Assembly (NCBI RefSeq): GCF_900205965.1
Contig: NZ_OAOF01000008.1
Location: 62,001-126,000, forward strand
Origin: Lacrimispora amygdalina
GTDB taxonomy: Bacteria > Bacillota > Clostridia > Lachnospirales > Lachnospiraceae
Reading direction: 5' to 3'
DNA: 64,000 nucleotides
Below, in pieces: positions 36,352 to 44,709 of this stretch. The notes beneath the pieces were generated by a model. It saw only the letters and a program-made list of their open reading frames with translations. It did no database searches and was not told the origin of the DNA. Position 1 is the stretch's first letter, and the number at the start of each line of letters is the position of its first letter. Position numbers and translations under genes: made by a program.

Positions 36352-38853
36352 TTACATACCGATCATATCGAACTGCTGGAATGAGATTACGAGCTTGCAG
36401 TCTTTTTTCGGATTTTTATATTTAATCTGAACAGATTTTAACGTCTGGCTGTAATACCAACCGCATTCTGCTGCTTCAAATTTTTTGCGGTAAAGGAAAT
36501 GCGGCAGTTCTGTTCCGTCTAAAGTGATCCAGAATGGTGCTTTTTCTCTGTGAATTACATCCAGGTAAATGGTTTCCACTGCAGTCTGATAGCTGCCTTC
36601 CTGCTTAAATTCTACCGTTGTCTGTTCTCCTGCGGTCATCTCAATGACTGTTTTTAAATAATCCCCATTTTGATAATTCAGGGTAGTACCGTCATCTTCA
36701 TAGAGTGTAAAGGTATTGCTTTTACCAGCAGCTAAAAGCAGGTGAATACCGGTGACGGTTTCTGTGGATAAGTTATTCATCTGGTTAGCAGCCATAGGAA
36801 TGATGGCGCCTTCCCTGATAAAAAGAGGTATGCTTGCCAGTGTGACCGGAAGCTTTACGGTCTGTCCGCCCTGGAATTGCTCTCTTGTATAGAAATCATA
36901 GAAGGTCTCTTTGGCAGGTAAATAGACTTCTCTTGTAACAGCACCTTTTTCCACCACATTTGCTACCAGAAGTGAGTCTCCGATCATAAAATCCACACCC
37001 TCTTCATAACAGCGGTTATCGTGCTGGAATGCGCTGCACATAGGTTCCATAATGGGGAGCCCTGTCTCATGGGCACGTTCCATAAGAGAATACAGATAAG
37101 GAATCAGTCTGTAACGGAATTTAATGGCATCCCGGATATAGCCGGTGCAGTTCCCGTACATCCAGGGTTCCGTAACCGTATTATCTGTATTAACGGAGTG
37201 AACGGAGAAGCGTGGCTGGAAAATTCCGTTCTGTATCCAGCGCACCATCAGCTCTGCTTCCGGAGAAGTTCCATAAAATCCGCCGATGTCACAGCCCTGG
37301 TTTGCCACACCGCTTAAGCTCATGCCAAGAATGGTTGCAATGTTATATTTCAGTGAATCCCAGCAGGTTAAATTATCCCCCGCCCAGGTCTGGGCATAGC
37401 GCTGAATGCCGCTGTGGCCGGACCGGCATACAATAAAAGGTCTGGTGTTGTCAAAGGTTTCATGAATGGCCTCGTCGGTGATGTGGCACATTATGTTGGA
37501 CATGACAGATTTTAACTGTCCGATGGTGCCGCCTTTTCCTTCGAAATCACAGCGGCAGTCCTTGTCCACCATGCTGTCATATTCACAGTTGTCATTCCAG
37601 ACAGAACAGGTTCCCATTTCCAGAACGTTTTTCTTTAACAGGTCCTTCCAGACAGTGCGGGTTACAGGTTTTGTAAAATCAGCAAAAACACCTTTTCCGC
37701 CCCACCAGGTTCCGATACCGGGCTCATCGCTCTGGCTGTCTTTTACAAAGATACCTTTGGCCTTCATCTTGTCAAGATCCGGATGAGATAAAAGAATCCC
37801 CGGTTTTACATTTGGAGATACGGTAATACCTCTTTTCCTCATTTGTTCAAAGAAATCTTTGGGATTTTTAAAGCGTTTTTCGTTCCAGGTAAACACACAG
37901 CGTTTTACGCCCTGATCGGTTTCCTGTGAGGTATAACCGGAGGAAAGCTGGAATCCGTCAACCGGAATATCTTCTTCTTTTGTTGTATCAATAAATTCTG
38001 CAATTGCATCGTCGCAGTCTGCTTCCAGTTCCGGGTAATACATGGAGGAACCCAGGTAGCCCAGTGCATAACGGGGAAGCATGGCAGACTTACCGGTGAG
38101 ATCCGTATAACGGGAAACAACTTCCCGTATGGAAGGACCGGCAATTAAAAATAAGTCGATGTCACCGCCGTCTGTACGGTACCGGCTGTGGGGTTTCCAG
38201 TAATTGCTTTTTTCTCTTCCCATATCAAAATCACATTCATACGTGTTGTGATAGAAGTAACCCACGGCTTTTTTTGAGCTGCGGTTCAATTTCACATAAA
38301 ACGGTATGTGCTTATAAAGAGAATCAGTTTCTTTGGGATTATAACCCATCGCATCTTTGGGGCTCATGGATAAGAATTTCTGTGCTTTATTCCATTGACC
38401 GCTCTTTTCTCCAAATCCATAGAAACAATCCTCTGGTGAGATTTCACTGGTATGGATTCTTCGGTGATTGCTGTCCTCCTGATAACCAAGGTCCACAATA
38501 TCGGAATGGAGGCAGGTACCTTCCTTATCATAAACACAGATGCGGAAGGGGTCCTTTTCAATAACAACCTTTAAACTGCTTCCCTGAATCACAGCCTGGT
38601 GCTCTGACTGAATTAGTTCCGCTGACGCAGGAATAATCTTTTTGCGCTGATCTTTCATCAGCTCATCCATGCGGTCTTCCCATGCGGTCATAACGAGACT
38701 GTAAGATTCTTCGGCAAAGTCTCCGTCAAATCCGGCGCGGATCCGAAGAATGGAATCTGTAAGGAATAGTACCCGGATTTCAACTGAATTGGTGGCAATG
38801 CTAAAATATTGATCTATCTTCTTTACTTCAATTACGTTTGTGCATAGCTTCAT
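36352..38853 (-). CDS. GH31 family glycosidase, TRAP-linked
   Basis: This 833-residue cytosolic enzyme belongs to glycoside hydrolase family 31. The nucleophile is the Asp in SVWNDNCEYD (about residue 421) and the acid/base the Asp in TWAGDNLTCWD (about residue 491). The WNDNCEYD form differs from the common WxDMNEP and WWxDxTEP motifs, so it is a distinct subgroup and the substrate is uncertain. It is the first gene of an operon with a TRAP transporter (gap 21 bases) and is divergent from an esterase gene. No signal peptide is present, so it acts on something imported. Confidence 0.85.
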   Translation of the reverse strand: MKLCTNVIEVKKIDQYFSIATNSVEIRVLFLTDSILRIRAGFDGDFAEESYSLVMTAWEDRMDELMKDQRKKIIPASAELIQSEHQAVIQGSSLKVVIEKDPFRICVYDKEGTCLHSDIVDLGYQEDSNHRRIHTSEISPEDCFYGFGEKSGQWNKAQKFLSMSPKDAMGYNPKETDSLYKHIPFYVKLNRSSKKAVGYFYHNTYECDFDMGREKSNYWKPHSRYRTDGGDIDLFLIAGPSIREVVSRYTDLTGKSAMLPRYALGYLGSSMYYPELEADCDDAIAEFIDTTKEEDIPVDGFQLSSGYTSQETDQGVKRCVFTWNEKRFKNPKDFFEQMRKRGITVSPNVKPGILLSHPDLDKMKAKGIFVKDSQSDEPGIGTWWGGKGVFADFTKPVTRTVWKDLLKKNVLEMGTCSVWNDNCEYDSMVDKDCRCDFEGKGGTIGQLKSVMSNIMCHITDEAIHETFDNTRPFIVCRSGHSGIQRYAQTWAGDNLTCWDSLKYNIATILGMSLSGVANQGCDIGGFYGTSPEAELMVRWIQNGIFQPRFSVHSVNTDNTVTEPWMYGNCTGYIRDAIKFRYRLIPYLYSLMERAHETGLPIMEPMCSAFQHDNRCYEEGVDFMIGDSLLVANVVEKGAVTREVYLPAKETFYDFYTREQFQGGQTVKLPVTLASIPLFIREGAIIPMAANQMNNLSTETVTGIHLLLAAGKSNTFTLYEDDGTTLNYQNGDYLKTVIEMTAGEQTTVEFKQEGSYQTAVETIYLDVIHREKAPFWITLDGTELPHFLYRKKFEAAECGWYYSQTLKSVQIKYKNPKKDCKLVISFQQFDMIGM

Positions 38854-38899
38854 AGGGTGTATTCTCCTTTACTTGAATGTTAAATCGGTTAGCGTTACT

Positions 38900-39096
38900 A
38901 TCATAAAGAAAACGGCATAAAAAAACTAGACTAAAATTGCAGATTGTAAGCCAAAACTATACATATCTTGCACTGTTTTAATATAAAACATGCCCGAAAT
39001 TGCTAAAAAATTGGATTTAAAATGGCAATATAGGTATAAGATATATAAAAACAGTGCAATTTTTGTCTAGTTCTAAAACGAGAAGATGCCTATAAT
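38900..39096. promoter_or_regulatory. Symmetrical divergent promoter with paired operator arms
   Basis: The 296-base gap between the GH31 and esterase genes holds two mirrored promoters. AACTAGACTAAAATTGCA (38924-38941) and its inverse with one mismatch (39055-39072) each end exactly 18 bases before a -10 box: TATGAT on the minus strand (38905-38900) and TATAAT on the plus strand (39091-39096). A second inverted pair, 38968-38984 and 39043-39059, shares the TGCAA core. On each side two TGCAA/GGCAA cores are 31 bases apart. Neither promoter has a good -35 box, so an activator bound to the arms is probably required. Confidence 0.7.
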
Positions 39097-39149
39097 GAAA
39101 TAAAAGAGGAAGCAGACCGCTTCCGGCAAAGAAAGAGGAGGTTTTAACC

Positions 39150-39950
39150 ATGGCCAGTATGAATTGTCATTATTATAGTTATACATTAGGACATACCGTG
39201 GATGTGAATGTATTTGTACCAACACCGGAGGGAAATGAGCAGATTACCAGTGATTCGGCAAAGAAAGCATTTCCTTATGAGAAGGGACTGCCAGTCTTAT
39301 ATCTGCTTCATGGAGCGTTTGGAGATTACAGCTCCTGGATGCGTTTTTCCAATATTGAGCGTTATGCTCAGAAACATTGCTGCGTGGTTGTCATGGCGTC
39401 TGCGGAAAACAGTTTTTATCAGGATATGTATCGTGGAAACCGTTACTACACCTTTTTTACAGAAGAACTGCCTGCATTTATTAAAAGCATTTTCCCTGTT
39501 TCAAAAAGACGGGAGGATACCTTTGTGGCAGGACTTTCCATGGGAGGCTACGGAGCCTGGTTTTTAGGACTTTCAAAACCGGAACAGTATGCAAAGGCAG
39601 CCAGTATGTCCGGTGCGCTGGACATTGTTAAGACCTTTGAAGGAATTAAAAACGGGACGATTGACGGACCATTTCCGTGGGATAATATTTTTGAAAATCC
39701 CGATAATCTGTCAGGAAGCAGCGCTGATCTGATGCAGCTGTATGACTGCTGTGTGAAAAATGGTGTCGTGCCACAGCTATATCAGGCATGCGGAACAGAA
39801 GATTTCCTTTATGAGATGAACAGAGAAGTAAAGAAGATTATGGAAGACAAGGGAGCCCATGTATTATATGAAGAAGGAACGGGCGGTCATAACTGGGATT
39901 TCTGGGATCATTATATTAAGAATGTTCTGCAATGGATGCTGCCTGTTTAA
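39150..39950 (+). CDS. EstA/FrmB-type esterase, alpha/beta-hydrolase
   Basis: This 266-residue cytosolic protein belongs to the tributyrin esterase/S-formylglutathione hydrolase-like family. The oxyanion segment is LLHGAFGDYSSW, the nucleophile Ser130 lies in AGLSMGGYGAW, and the histidine in GGHNWDFWD. Such esterases remove short acyl or feruloyl groups. GAGGAGG precedes the ATG. It is transcribed divergently from the GH31/TRAP operon through a shared symmetrical promoter, so both are probably induced together and act on the same esterified substrate. Confidence 0.86.
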   Translation: MASMNCHYYSYTLGHTVDVNVFVPTPEGNEQITSDSAKKAFPYEKGLPVLYLLHGAFGDYSSWMRFSNIERYAQKHCCVVVMASAENSFYQDMYRGNRYYTFFTEELPAFIKSIFPVSKRREDTFVAGLSMGGYGAWFLGLSKPEQYAKAASMSGALDIVKTFEGIKNGTIDGPFPWDNIFENPDNLSGSSADLMQLYDCCVKNGVVPQLYQACGTEDFLYEMNREVKKIMEDKGAHVLYEEGTGGHNWDFWDHYIKNVLQWMLPV

Positions 39951-40002
39951 TTGAGAATTCTTTTCAAACATAGGGCTTGTTTTTTTAGATATCTTATGTT
40001 AT

Positions 40003-40029
40003 TATAATGACAGTTAGTTATTGCTAACT
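40003..40029 (+). promoter_or_regulatory. Probable LysR gene promoter and dyad operator
   Basis: A TATAAT box (40003-40008) with TTGTTT 19 bases upstream (39978-39983) is followed at the probable start of transcription by AGTTAG-N6-CTAACT (40012-40029), a perfect dyad containing the T-N11-A pattern of LysR sites. It suggests autoregulation by the LysR product. Confidence 0.5.
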
Positions 40030-40106
40030 ACGTGTGAATATTCTAACATCAGACTAACCCTCTGAATGTATCCTTCATTTGACCCGTGAGGGATCATGAC
40101 TCCTAC

Positions 40107-40148
40107 AAAAAAGCCGTACCTGTTACCGCATGACAGTACGGCTTTTTT
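40107..40148 (+). terminator. Hairpin terminator between esterase and LysR gene
   Basis: AAAAAAGCCGTAC (40107-40119) pairs perfectly with GTACGGCTTTTTT (40136-40148). It lies 157 bases after the esterase stop but downstream of the candidate LysR promoter, so it may be an attenuator in the LysR leader, not only an esterase terminator. Confidence 0.75.
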
Positions 40149-40188
40149 GGTTAAAAAACGGCAGAATTATTAAACATTGGAGGAAACA

Positions 40189-41115
40189 ATGGAGATAAAA
40201 CAACTGGAATACTTTGTGGCGACTGCGGACCATGGCAGCTTAAACAAAGCGGCTGAGCAGCTTTATACGTCTCAGCCCAATGTCAGCAAGGTCATAGCAA
40301 ATTTGGAAAAAGACTTAGGAGTAGTACTGTTTGAGCGTAACAGCAGAGGGATGCGCATGACGGAGCATGGAAAGATGCTCTACGGTCACGCCCTTACCAT
40401 ACTTAAAAATTCCAATATGATCCGGTCTCTTGTTCAGAAAAAAACAGGTAACTATTTTTCTGTTTCAGGGTATCAGAGCAGTATTCTTACAAAGCTGACC
40501 GCGGATATCTATGTGGCTCATAAGGATCAGAACATTACGTTCGGATTCAGGGAAGGGACAGTGGAAGAAATTACGGATGATGTGTCTGAGCACATATCGG
40601 AGATTGGCATTGTTTATCTCGCACATACCCAGCTGCAGTGTTTTAAGCATATTATCTGGCATAAAAAGCTGGAATTTTTCCCTCTGGCGGAGCTGCCCAT
40701 CTGTGTTTATCTGGGGAGCCATCATCCGTGGTATGACAGGGAATCGGTAGTGCTCAAAGAGCTTTCCCACTTAAAATTTATTGAGGGAACCAAGGATTTT
40801 TTTGCAATGGAGCATCATATTGAACGGATCAGTGTTGGTGCAATCCAGATGGAGAACTTAAATAATGTAGTCTGCACCAACAGTGACTATATGATTACCA
40901 GTATGTTAAAGCATACGGATGTCTGCTGCCTGGGCATTGATTTTGTGTCCGGAGAATACGAAGGACAGGGAATAAGGGCATTGAAGGTAAGGGATTGTGA
41001 GAAATTTCTGACTCTGGGGTATGTAAAACAGAAGAAAAAGGATTTGTCTTTTGAAGCCCGGTTTTACATAGAAGAATTAAAAAAGGCGCTGGCTGCCTAT
41101 AACGGTTTGTTATAG
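40189..41115 (+). CDS. LysR family transcriptional regulator
   Basis: This 308-residue regulator has an N-terminal winged helix (residues 1-60: EIKQLEYFVATADHGSLNKAAEQL and the recognition helix around SQPNVSKVIANLEKDL) and a C-terminal effector-binding domain that is less conserved than usual. A TTG at 40177 is in frame, but the ATG at 40189 follows TTGGAGGAAAC. It lies directly before, and in the same direction as, the NikABCDE-like importer and probably controls it through dyads found upstream of both genes. Confidence 0.92.
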   Translation: MEIKQLEYFVATADHGSLNKAAEQLYTSQPNVSKVIANLEKDLGVVLFERNSRGMRMTEHGKMLYGHALTILKNSNMIRSLVQKKTGNYFSVSGYQSSILTKLTADIYVAHKDQNITFGFREGTVEEITDDVSEHISEIGIVYLAHTQLQCFKHIIWHKKLEFFPLAELPICVYLGSHHPWYDRESVVLKELSHLKFIEGTKDFFAMEHHIERISVGAIQMENLNNVVCTNSDYMITSMLKHTDVCCLGIDFVSGEYEGQGIRALKVRDCEKFLTLGYVKQKKKDLSFEARFYIEELKKALAAYNGLL

Positions 41116-41135
41116 CCGGCTCTTCCTGATTCGTA

Positions 41136-41167
41136 TTAGTAAGTCATGACTAACTATGATATAGTTA
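41136..41167 (+). promoter_or_regulatory. Overlapping dyads upstream of the NikA-like gene
   Basis: TTAGT-N8-ACTAA (41136-41153) and TAACTA-N5-TAGTTA (41151-41167) are perfect dyads sharing the TTAGT/ACTAA core with the dyad before the LysR gene. They lie 30-60 bases before the NikA-like start codon. LysR control is the likely reason. Confidence 0.5.
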
Positions 41168-41195
41168 ACATCATAGCAAATCAGGAGGAGCAATT

Positions 41196-42836
41196 ATGAA
41201 AAAAAGATTATTATATACCTGCCTTGCAGGTGCGATCAGTGCAGCCCTTTTATCAGGGTGCCAAAAGCAGACCGGTCAGGAAGCTGCTGCGACAGCCAAA
41301 GACCAGGCAAAGACAGAAGCAGCAGGAACGGAAAATTCTGAAGGGACACCAAAGGATGAGCTGGTGTTTGTAAACTTCCGTGATATCAGGGATTTAAATC
41401 CACATCTGTATGCCGGTGAGATGTATGCCCAGGAAATGCTTTATGAGACTCTGGTCAACATAACCGCTGACGGATACGCCCCCTGCCTGGCAGAAAGCTG
41501 GAGCGTAAGCGAAGATGGGAAGACCTATACATTCAAAATCAGAAAGGGCGTTACCTTCTCTGACGGAGAGGTGTGTGATGCCAATGCAATCAAGGCAAAT
41601 TTTGATGCAATTATTGAAAACAAGGAACGTCATACATGGCTGGAAATGATGAATCTGCTGGTGGGAGTATCCGCTCCTGATGCAGAAACCTTTGTAATTG
41701 AGCTTTCAAAGCCTTATTATCCCATGCTGACAGAACTGGGAGTTACAAGACCATTTGCAATGATCTCCCCTAAGGCCATGAAAAACGGAAGTACAAAAGA
41801 GGGCGTGGAAGCTTATATCGGGACCGGTCCTTATGTACTGAAGGAATCTGTTACAGACGAATACGCTGTGTTCGAGGCAAACGAAAACTATTGGGGTGAG
41901 AAACCCAAGGTGAAAAAGATCACCGTTAAGGTCATTCCAGATAACCAGACCCGTATTCTGGCGCTGGAAAAGGGCGAGGTTGATTTAATCTACGGAAAGA
42001 ATATGATTGATGCTGAGGCAGTGACTAAATATAAGGAAAGCGACAAGTTCTCCGTAGCCTTGTCTGATGCTACATCTACCAGACAGATTGTAATTAACAC
42101 CACCAATGATATTTTAAAGGATAAGACTGTGCGTCAGGCGATTCAGCATGCCACTAACCGCCAGGCAATCTCAGACGGTATCTTTTACGGGCTGGAGAAA
42201 CCTGCTGATACGCTGTATTCCAAGACAGTTCCTTACTGCAATATTGAATTAACTCCCTACGAGTTCAGCCAGGATAAGGCATCTAAGATGCTGGAAGAGA
42301 GCGGCTGGGTTATGGGAAGTCAGAATGTGAGGGAAAAAGACGGAATGCCTCTGAAACTGACTCTTTTATACAACAGCGACAGTGTTACGGAAAAGACCAT
42401 CGCAGAGTACCTTCAGTCTGAATATGGCAAGCTGGGAATCGGTCTGGAGATCAAAGGAGAAGAAGAACAGTCTTACCGTGACAACATGAAAGCAGGAAAC
42501 TTTGACATGGTGTTTAACATCTGCTGGGGACTTCCTTATGATCCTCAGTCTTCTCTGGCTGGAATGAGACAGCGGGTATACGGAGACTACGCAGCACAGC
42601 AGGGACTTGCGGACAAGGCGGAGATCGATAAGGCAATTACGGAAATTATGGTATCTACAGATGAAGAAAAGCGCCAGGAGCTGTACCGCTTTGTTCTGAC
42701 CAGGCTTCACGAGGATGCGGTATATATCCCTCTTACCTATGAGTGTAATAAGGCAGTCTACAGGTCGGATTTAAAAGGCATTGGATTTACCCAGACCCAG
42801 TATGAAGTGCCCTTTGCCCAGATGTATTTTGAATAA
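41196..42836 (+). CDS. NikA-like ABC importer binding lipoprotein
   Basis: This 546-residue lipoprotein (Cys22 in LLSGC) belongs to solute-binding family 5. Stretches such as IGTGPYVLKES, NENYWGEKPKVKKIT, RHTWLEM and AQQGLADK follow E. coli NikA closely. The arginine region equivalent to NikA Arg137 (TRPFAMISP) is kept, but the nickel-ligand histidine of NikA (FHRTWGAPYDP) is replaced: this protein reads FNICWGLPYDP. It may therefore bind a peptide, an N-acyl amino acid or a different metal chelate. A hairpin separates it from the permease genes. Confidence 0.88.
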   Translation: MKKRLLYTCLAGAISAALLSGCQKQTGQEAAATAKDQAKTEAAGTENSEGTPKDELVFVNFRDIRDLNPHLYAGEMYAQEMLYETLVNITADGYAPCLAESWSVSEDGKTYTFKIRKGVTFSDGEVCDANAIKANFDAIIENKERHTWLEMMNLLVGVSAPDAETFVIELSKPYYPMLTELGVTRPFAMISPKAMKNGSTKEGVEAYIGTGPYVLKESVTDEYAVFEANENYWGEKPKVKKITVKVIPDNQTRILALEKGEVDLIYGKNMIDAEAVTKYKESDKFSVALSDATSTRQIVINTTNDILKDKTVRQAIQHATNRQAISDGIFYGLEKPADTLYSKTVPYCNIELTPYEFSQDKASKMLEESGWVMGSQNVREKDGMPLKLTLLYNSDSVTEKTIAEYLQSEYGKLGIGLEIKGEEEQSYRDNMKAGNFDMVFNICWGLPYDPQSSLAGMRQRVYGDYAAQQGLADKAEIDKAITEIMVSTDEEKRQELYRFVLTRLHEDAVYIPLTYECNKAVYRSDLKGIGFTQTQYEVPFAQMYFE

Positions 42837-42852
42837 TTTCCGGGAGGGATTT

Positions 42853-42907
42853 AAAACATGGGAAATACCGGCTGTCTGTATGCCAGGCTGCCGGTTTCCC
42901 ATGTTTT
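42853..42907 (+). terminator. Hairpin with T run between nikA-like and nikB-like genes
   Basis: AAAACATGGGAAA (42853-42865) and CCGG (42868-42871) pair with CCGG (42891-42894) and TTTCCCATGTTTT (42895-42907), with a two-base bulge. It probably lowers expression of the membrane and ATPase genes relative to the binding protein. Confidence 0.75.
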
Positions 42908-42941
42908 TTCATACCGTCCAGGCTAAGATGGAGGCTGTATT

Positions 42942-43883
42942 ATGAAGTTCTATATTGTGAAACGAATCCTGTCAGCGATTCCCCTGCTGCTCATGATTTC
43001 ATTTTTGTGCTTTGTGTTTATAAATATGATTCCTTCCGACCCGGCAGAGGTGGCATTAAGAGTCCGCCAGACACCGGTTATTACGGAAGATGCCATTTTG
43101 CAGGTCAGGGAAGAACTGGGGTTAAATGACCCCTATCTGGTCCGGTACCTGCGCTGGGTGGGGAACTGTCTGAAGCTGGATTTCGGTGTAAGCTATACCA
43201 ATCCTTCCAGAACAGTTCTGGGAGAGATTTCCAGATGTTTTCCGGCAACCTTTTTACTTGCCATGTCTTCTCTGGTGATCGTAATCGTTTTAAGTCTCCC
43301 CATCGGTTTCTTTTGTGCCGTCTATAAGGACAGCCTGTTTGACCGGATCGTGCGGGGGATTGTATTTATGACAACTGCTATGCCGGCGTACTGGGTAGGG
43401 CTTCTTTTGATCTGGCTCATCAGTATTAAGTGGGATCTGCTTCCTACCAGCGGAAGCGGTACCATAAAGCACTTGATTCTGCCTTCCCTTACAGTAGCGC
43501 TTACCTATATTTCCACTTACATAAGGCTGATCCGCAACAACATGCTGGAAAATATGAAAGAGGATTACGTTTTGTATGCCAATGTAAGGGGGTTAAAGCA
43601 AAGCACCATTCTGGTAAGGCATATTTTAAAGAACTCCCTTCATACCTGTATTGTGGCAATCGGAATGAGCGTACCCCAGCTGATGGCCGGAACCATTGTA
43701 GTGGAAAATGTTTTCGCATGGCCCGGGCTTGGAAAGCTGTGCATTGCGTCCATATTCAACCGGGATTATCCGGTAATTCAGACCTATGTGCTTTTAATCG
43801 GAACACTGTTTGTGGTATTTAACCTTTTGTTTGATATCATTCAAAGCATTGCTGATCCAAGACTTCGAAGGGAGGTATCCTAA
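42942..43883 (+). CDS. nikB: Peptide/nickel-type ABC permease, NikB-like
   Basis: This 313-residue permease has the DppB/NikB pattern: an N-terminal segment (RILSAIPLLLMISFLCFVFINMIPSDP), a family loop (REELGLNDPYLVRYLRWVGN) and six membrane segments, ending with the EAA region GTIVVENVFAWPGLGKLCI. GGAGG precedes the ATG. It works with the next permease to form the channel. The symbol reflects operon similarity; the substrate is not proven to be nickel. Confidence 0.88.
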   Translation: MKFYIVKRILSAIPLLLMISFLCFVFINMIPSDPAEVALRVRQTPVITEDAILQVREELGLNDPYLVRYLRWVGNCLKLDFGVSYTNPSRTVLGEISRCFPATFLLAMSSLVIVIVLSLPIGFFCAVYKDSLFDRIVRGIVFMTTAMPAYWVGLLLIWLISIKWDLLPTSGSGTIKHLILPSLTVALTYISTYIRLIRNNMLENMKEDYVLYANVRGLKQSTILVRHILKNSLHTCIVAIGMSVPQLMAGTIVVENVFAWPGLGKLCIASIFNRDYPVIQTYVLLIGTLFVVFNLLFDIIQSIADPRLRREVS

Positions 43884-43884
43884 G

Positions 43885-44709
43885 ATGTGGAATCGCTTTC
43901 TTAAAAATAAAATGGCAGTGATCATGATGGGATTTCTTGCTGCCATAGCTTTAGCCGGTGTATTTGCTCCACTTCTGTCTCCCAATGATCCTTATGCAAA
44001 TGATATTTTAAATAAATTTGCAGGCTTCAGTCTTAAATATCCGTTAGGAACCGATCAGCTTGGGCGTTGCATTCTCTCCAGAATGATATATGGTATCCGG
44101 CCTACTCTGTTTTTATCTCTTCTGACCATGACAGGGACAATCGGGCTTGGCTGTATCCTGGGACTTTCAGCCGGATATTTCAGAGGACCGGTGGAAGAAA
44201 TTATCATGAGAGCGGTGGATGTGATGATGTCATTTCCCAGTCAGATCATGGTATTTGCCGTAGTGGCTCTTTTAGGAGTGGATGTGCGCAATGTAATAAT
44301 TGCCAATGTGCTGATTAAATGGGCATGGTACGCCAGAATGATCCGGACCAATGTTATGAAATACAGGGATAAAAATTTCGTTCTGTTTTCCAGATGTGTC
44401 GGAAGCGGGGAACCGTTTATTCTCTTTCGCCATCTGCTTCCCAGCATTGCATCGGAAATGGCGGTTCTGGCGACCCTGGATATCGGCTGGGCCATTTTAA
44501 ATATCTCCACTCTTTCTTTTTTGGGGCTTGGCGTTCAGGCACCTACGCCGGAATGGGGAGCAATGCTTAACGAAGCAAAGAATGTTATGACAACCAATCC
44601 GGTCCAGATGATCGCACCTGGTCTTGCCATTGTTATTGTAGTGGCTGCTTTTAACTTACTGGGAGATGCCCTGCGGGATGCCCTGGATCCGAAGGAGGTG
44701 GAAGTTTAA
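43885..44709 (+). CDS. nikC: Peptide/nickel-type ABC permease, NikC-like
   Basis: This 274-residue permease begins at 43885, one base after the NikB stop, behind GGGAGG; an in-frame extension to 43810 inside nikB is unlikely. It shows the DppC/NikC N-terminal segment (FLKNKMAVIMMGFLAAIAL), the loop HPLGTD-like YPLGTDQLGR, and the EAA region near its end (LSFLGLGVQAPTPEWGAML). The last base overlaps the start of the NikD-like gene. Confidence 0.9.
   Translation: MWNRFLKNKMAVIMMGFLAAIALAGVFAPLLSPNDPYANDILNKFAGFSLKYPLGTDQLGRCILSRMIYGIRPTLFLSLLTMTGTIGLGCILGLSAGYFRGPVEEIIMRAVDVMMSFPSQIMVFAVVALLGVDVRNVIIANVLIKWAWYARMIRTNVMKYRDKNFVLFSRCVGSGEPFILFRHLLPSIASEMAVLATLDIGWAILNISTLSFLGLGVQAPTPEWGAMLNEAKNVMTTNPVQMIAPGLAIVIVVAAFNLLGDALRDALDPKEVEV

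Noticed and set aside
38881-38900. CcpA cre site near AGTAACGCTAACC before the GH31 gene
   Set aside because: At least three mismatches to the core consensus; too weak to report.
40045-40106. Possible fluoride (crcB) riboswitch, because of a TGACTCCTAC-like 3' end
   Set aside because: The required 5' GGAGATGG-type partner is missing and the downstream gene is a LysR regulator.
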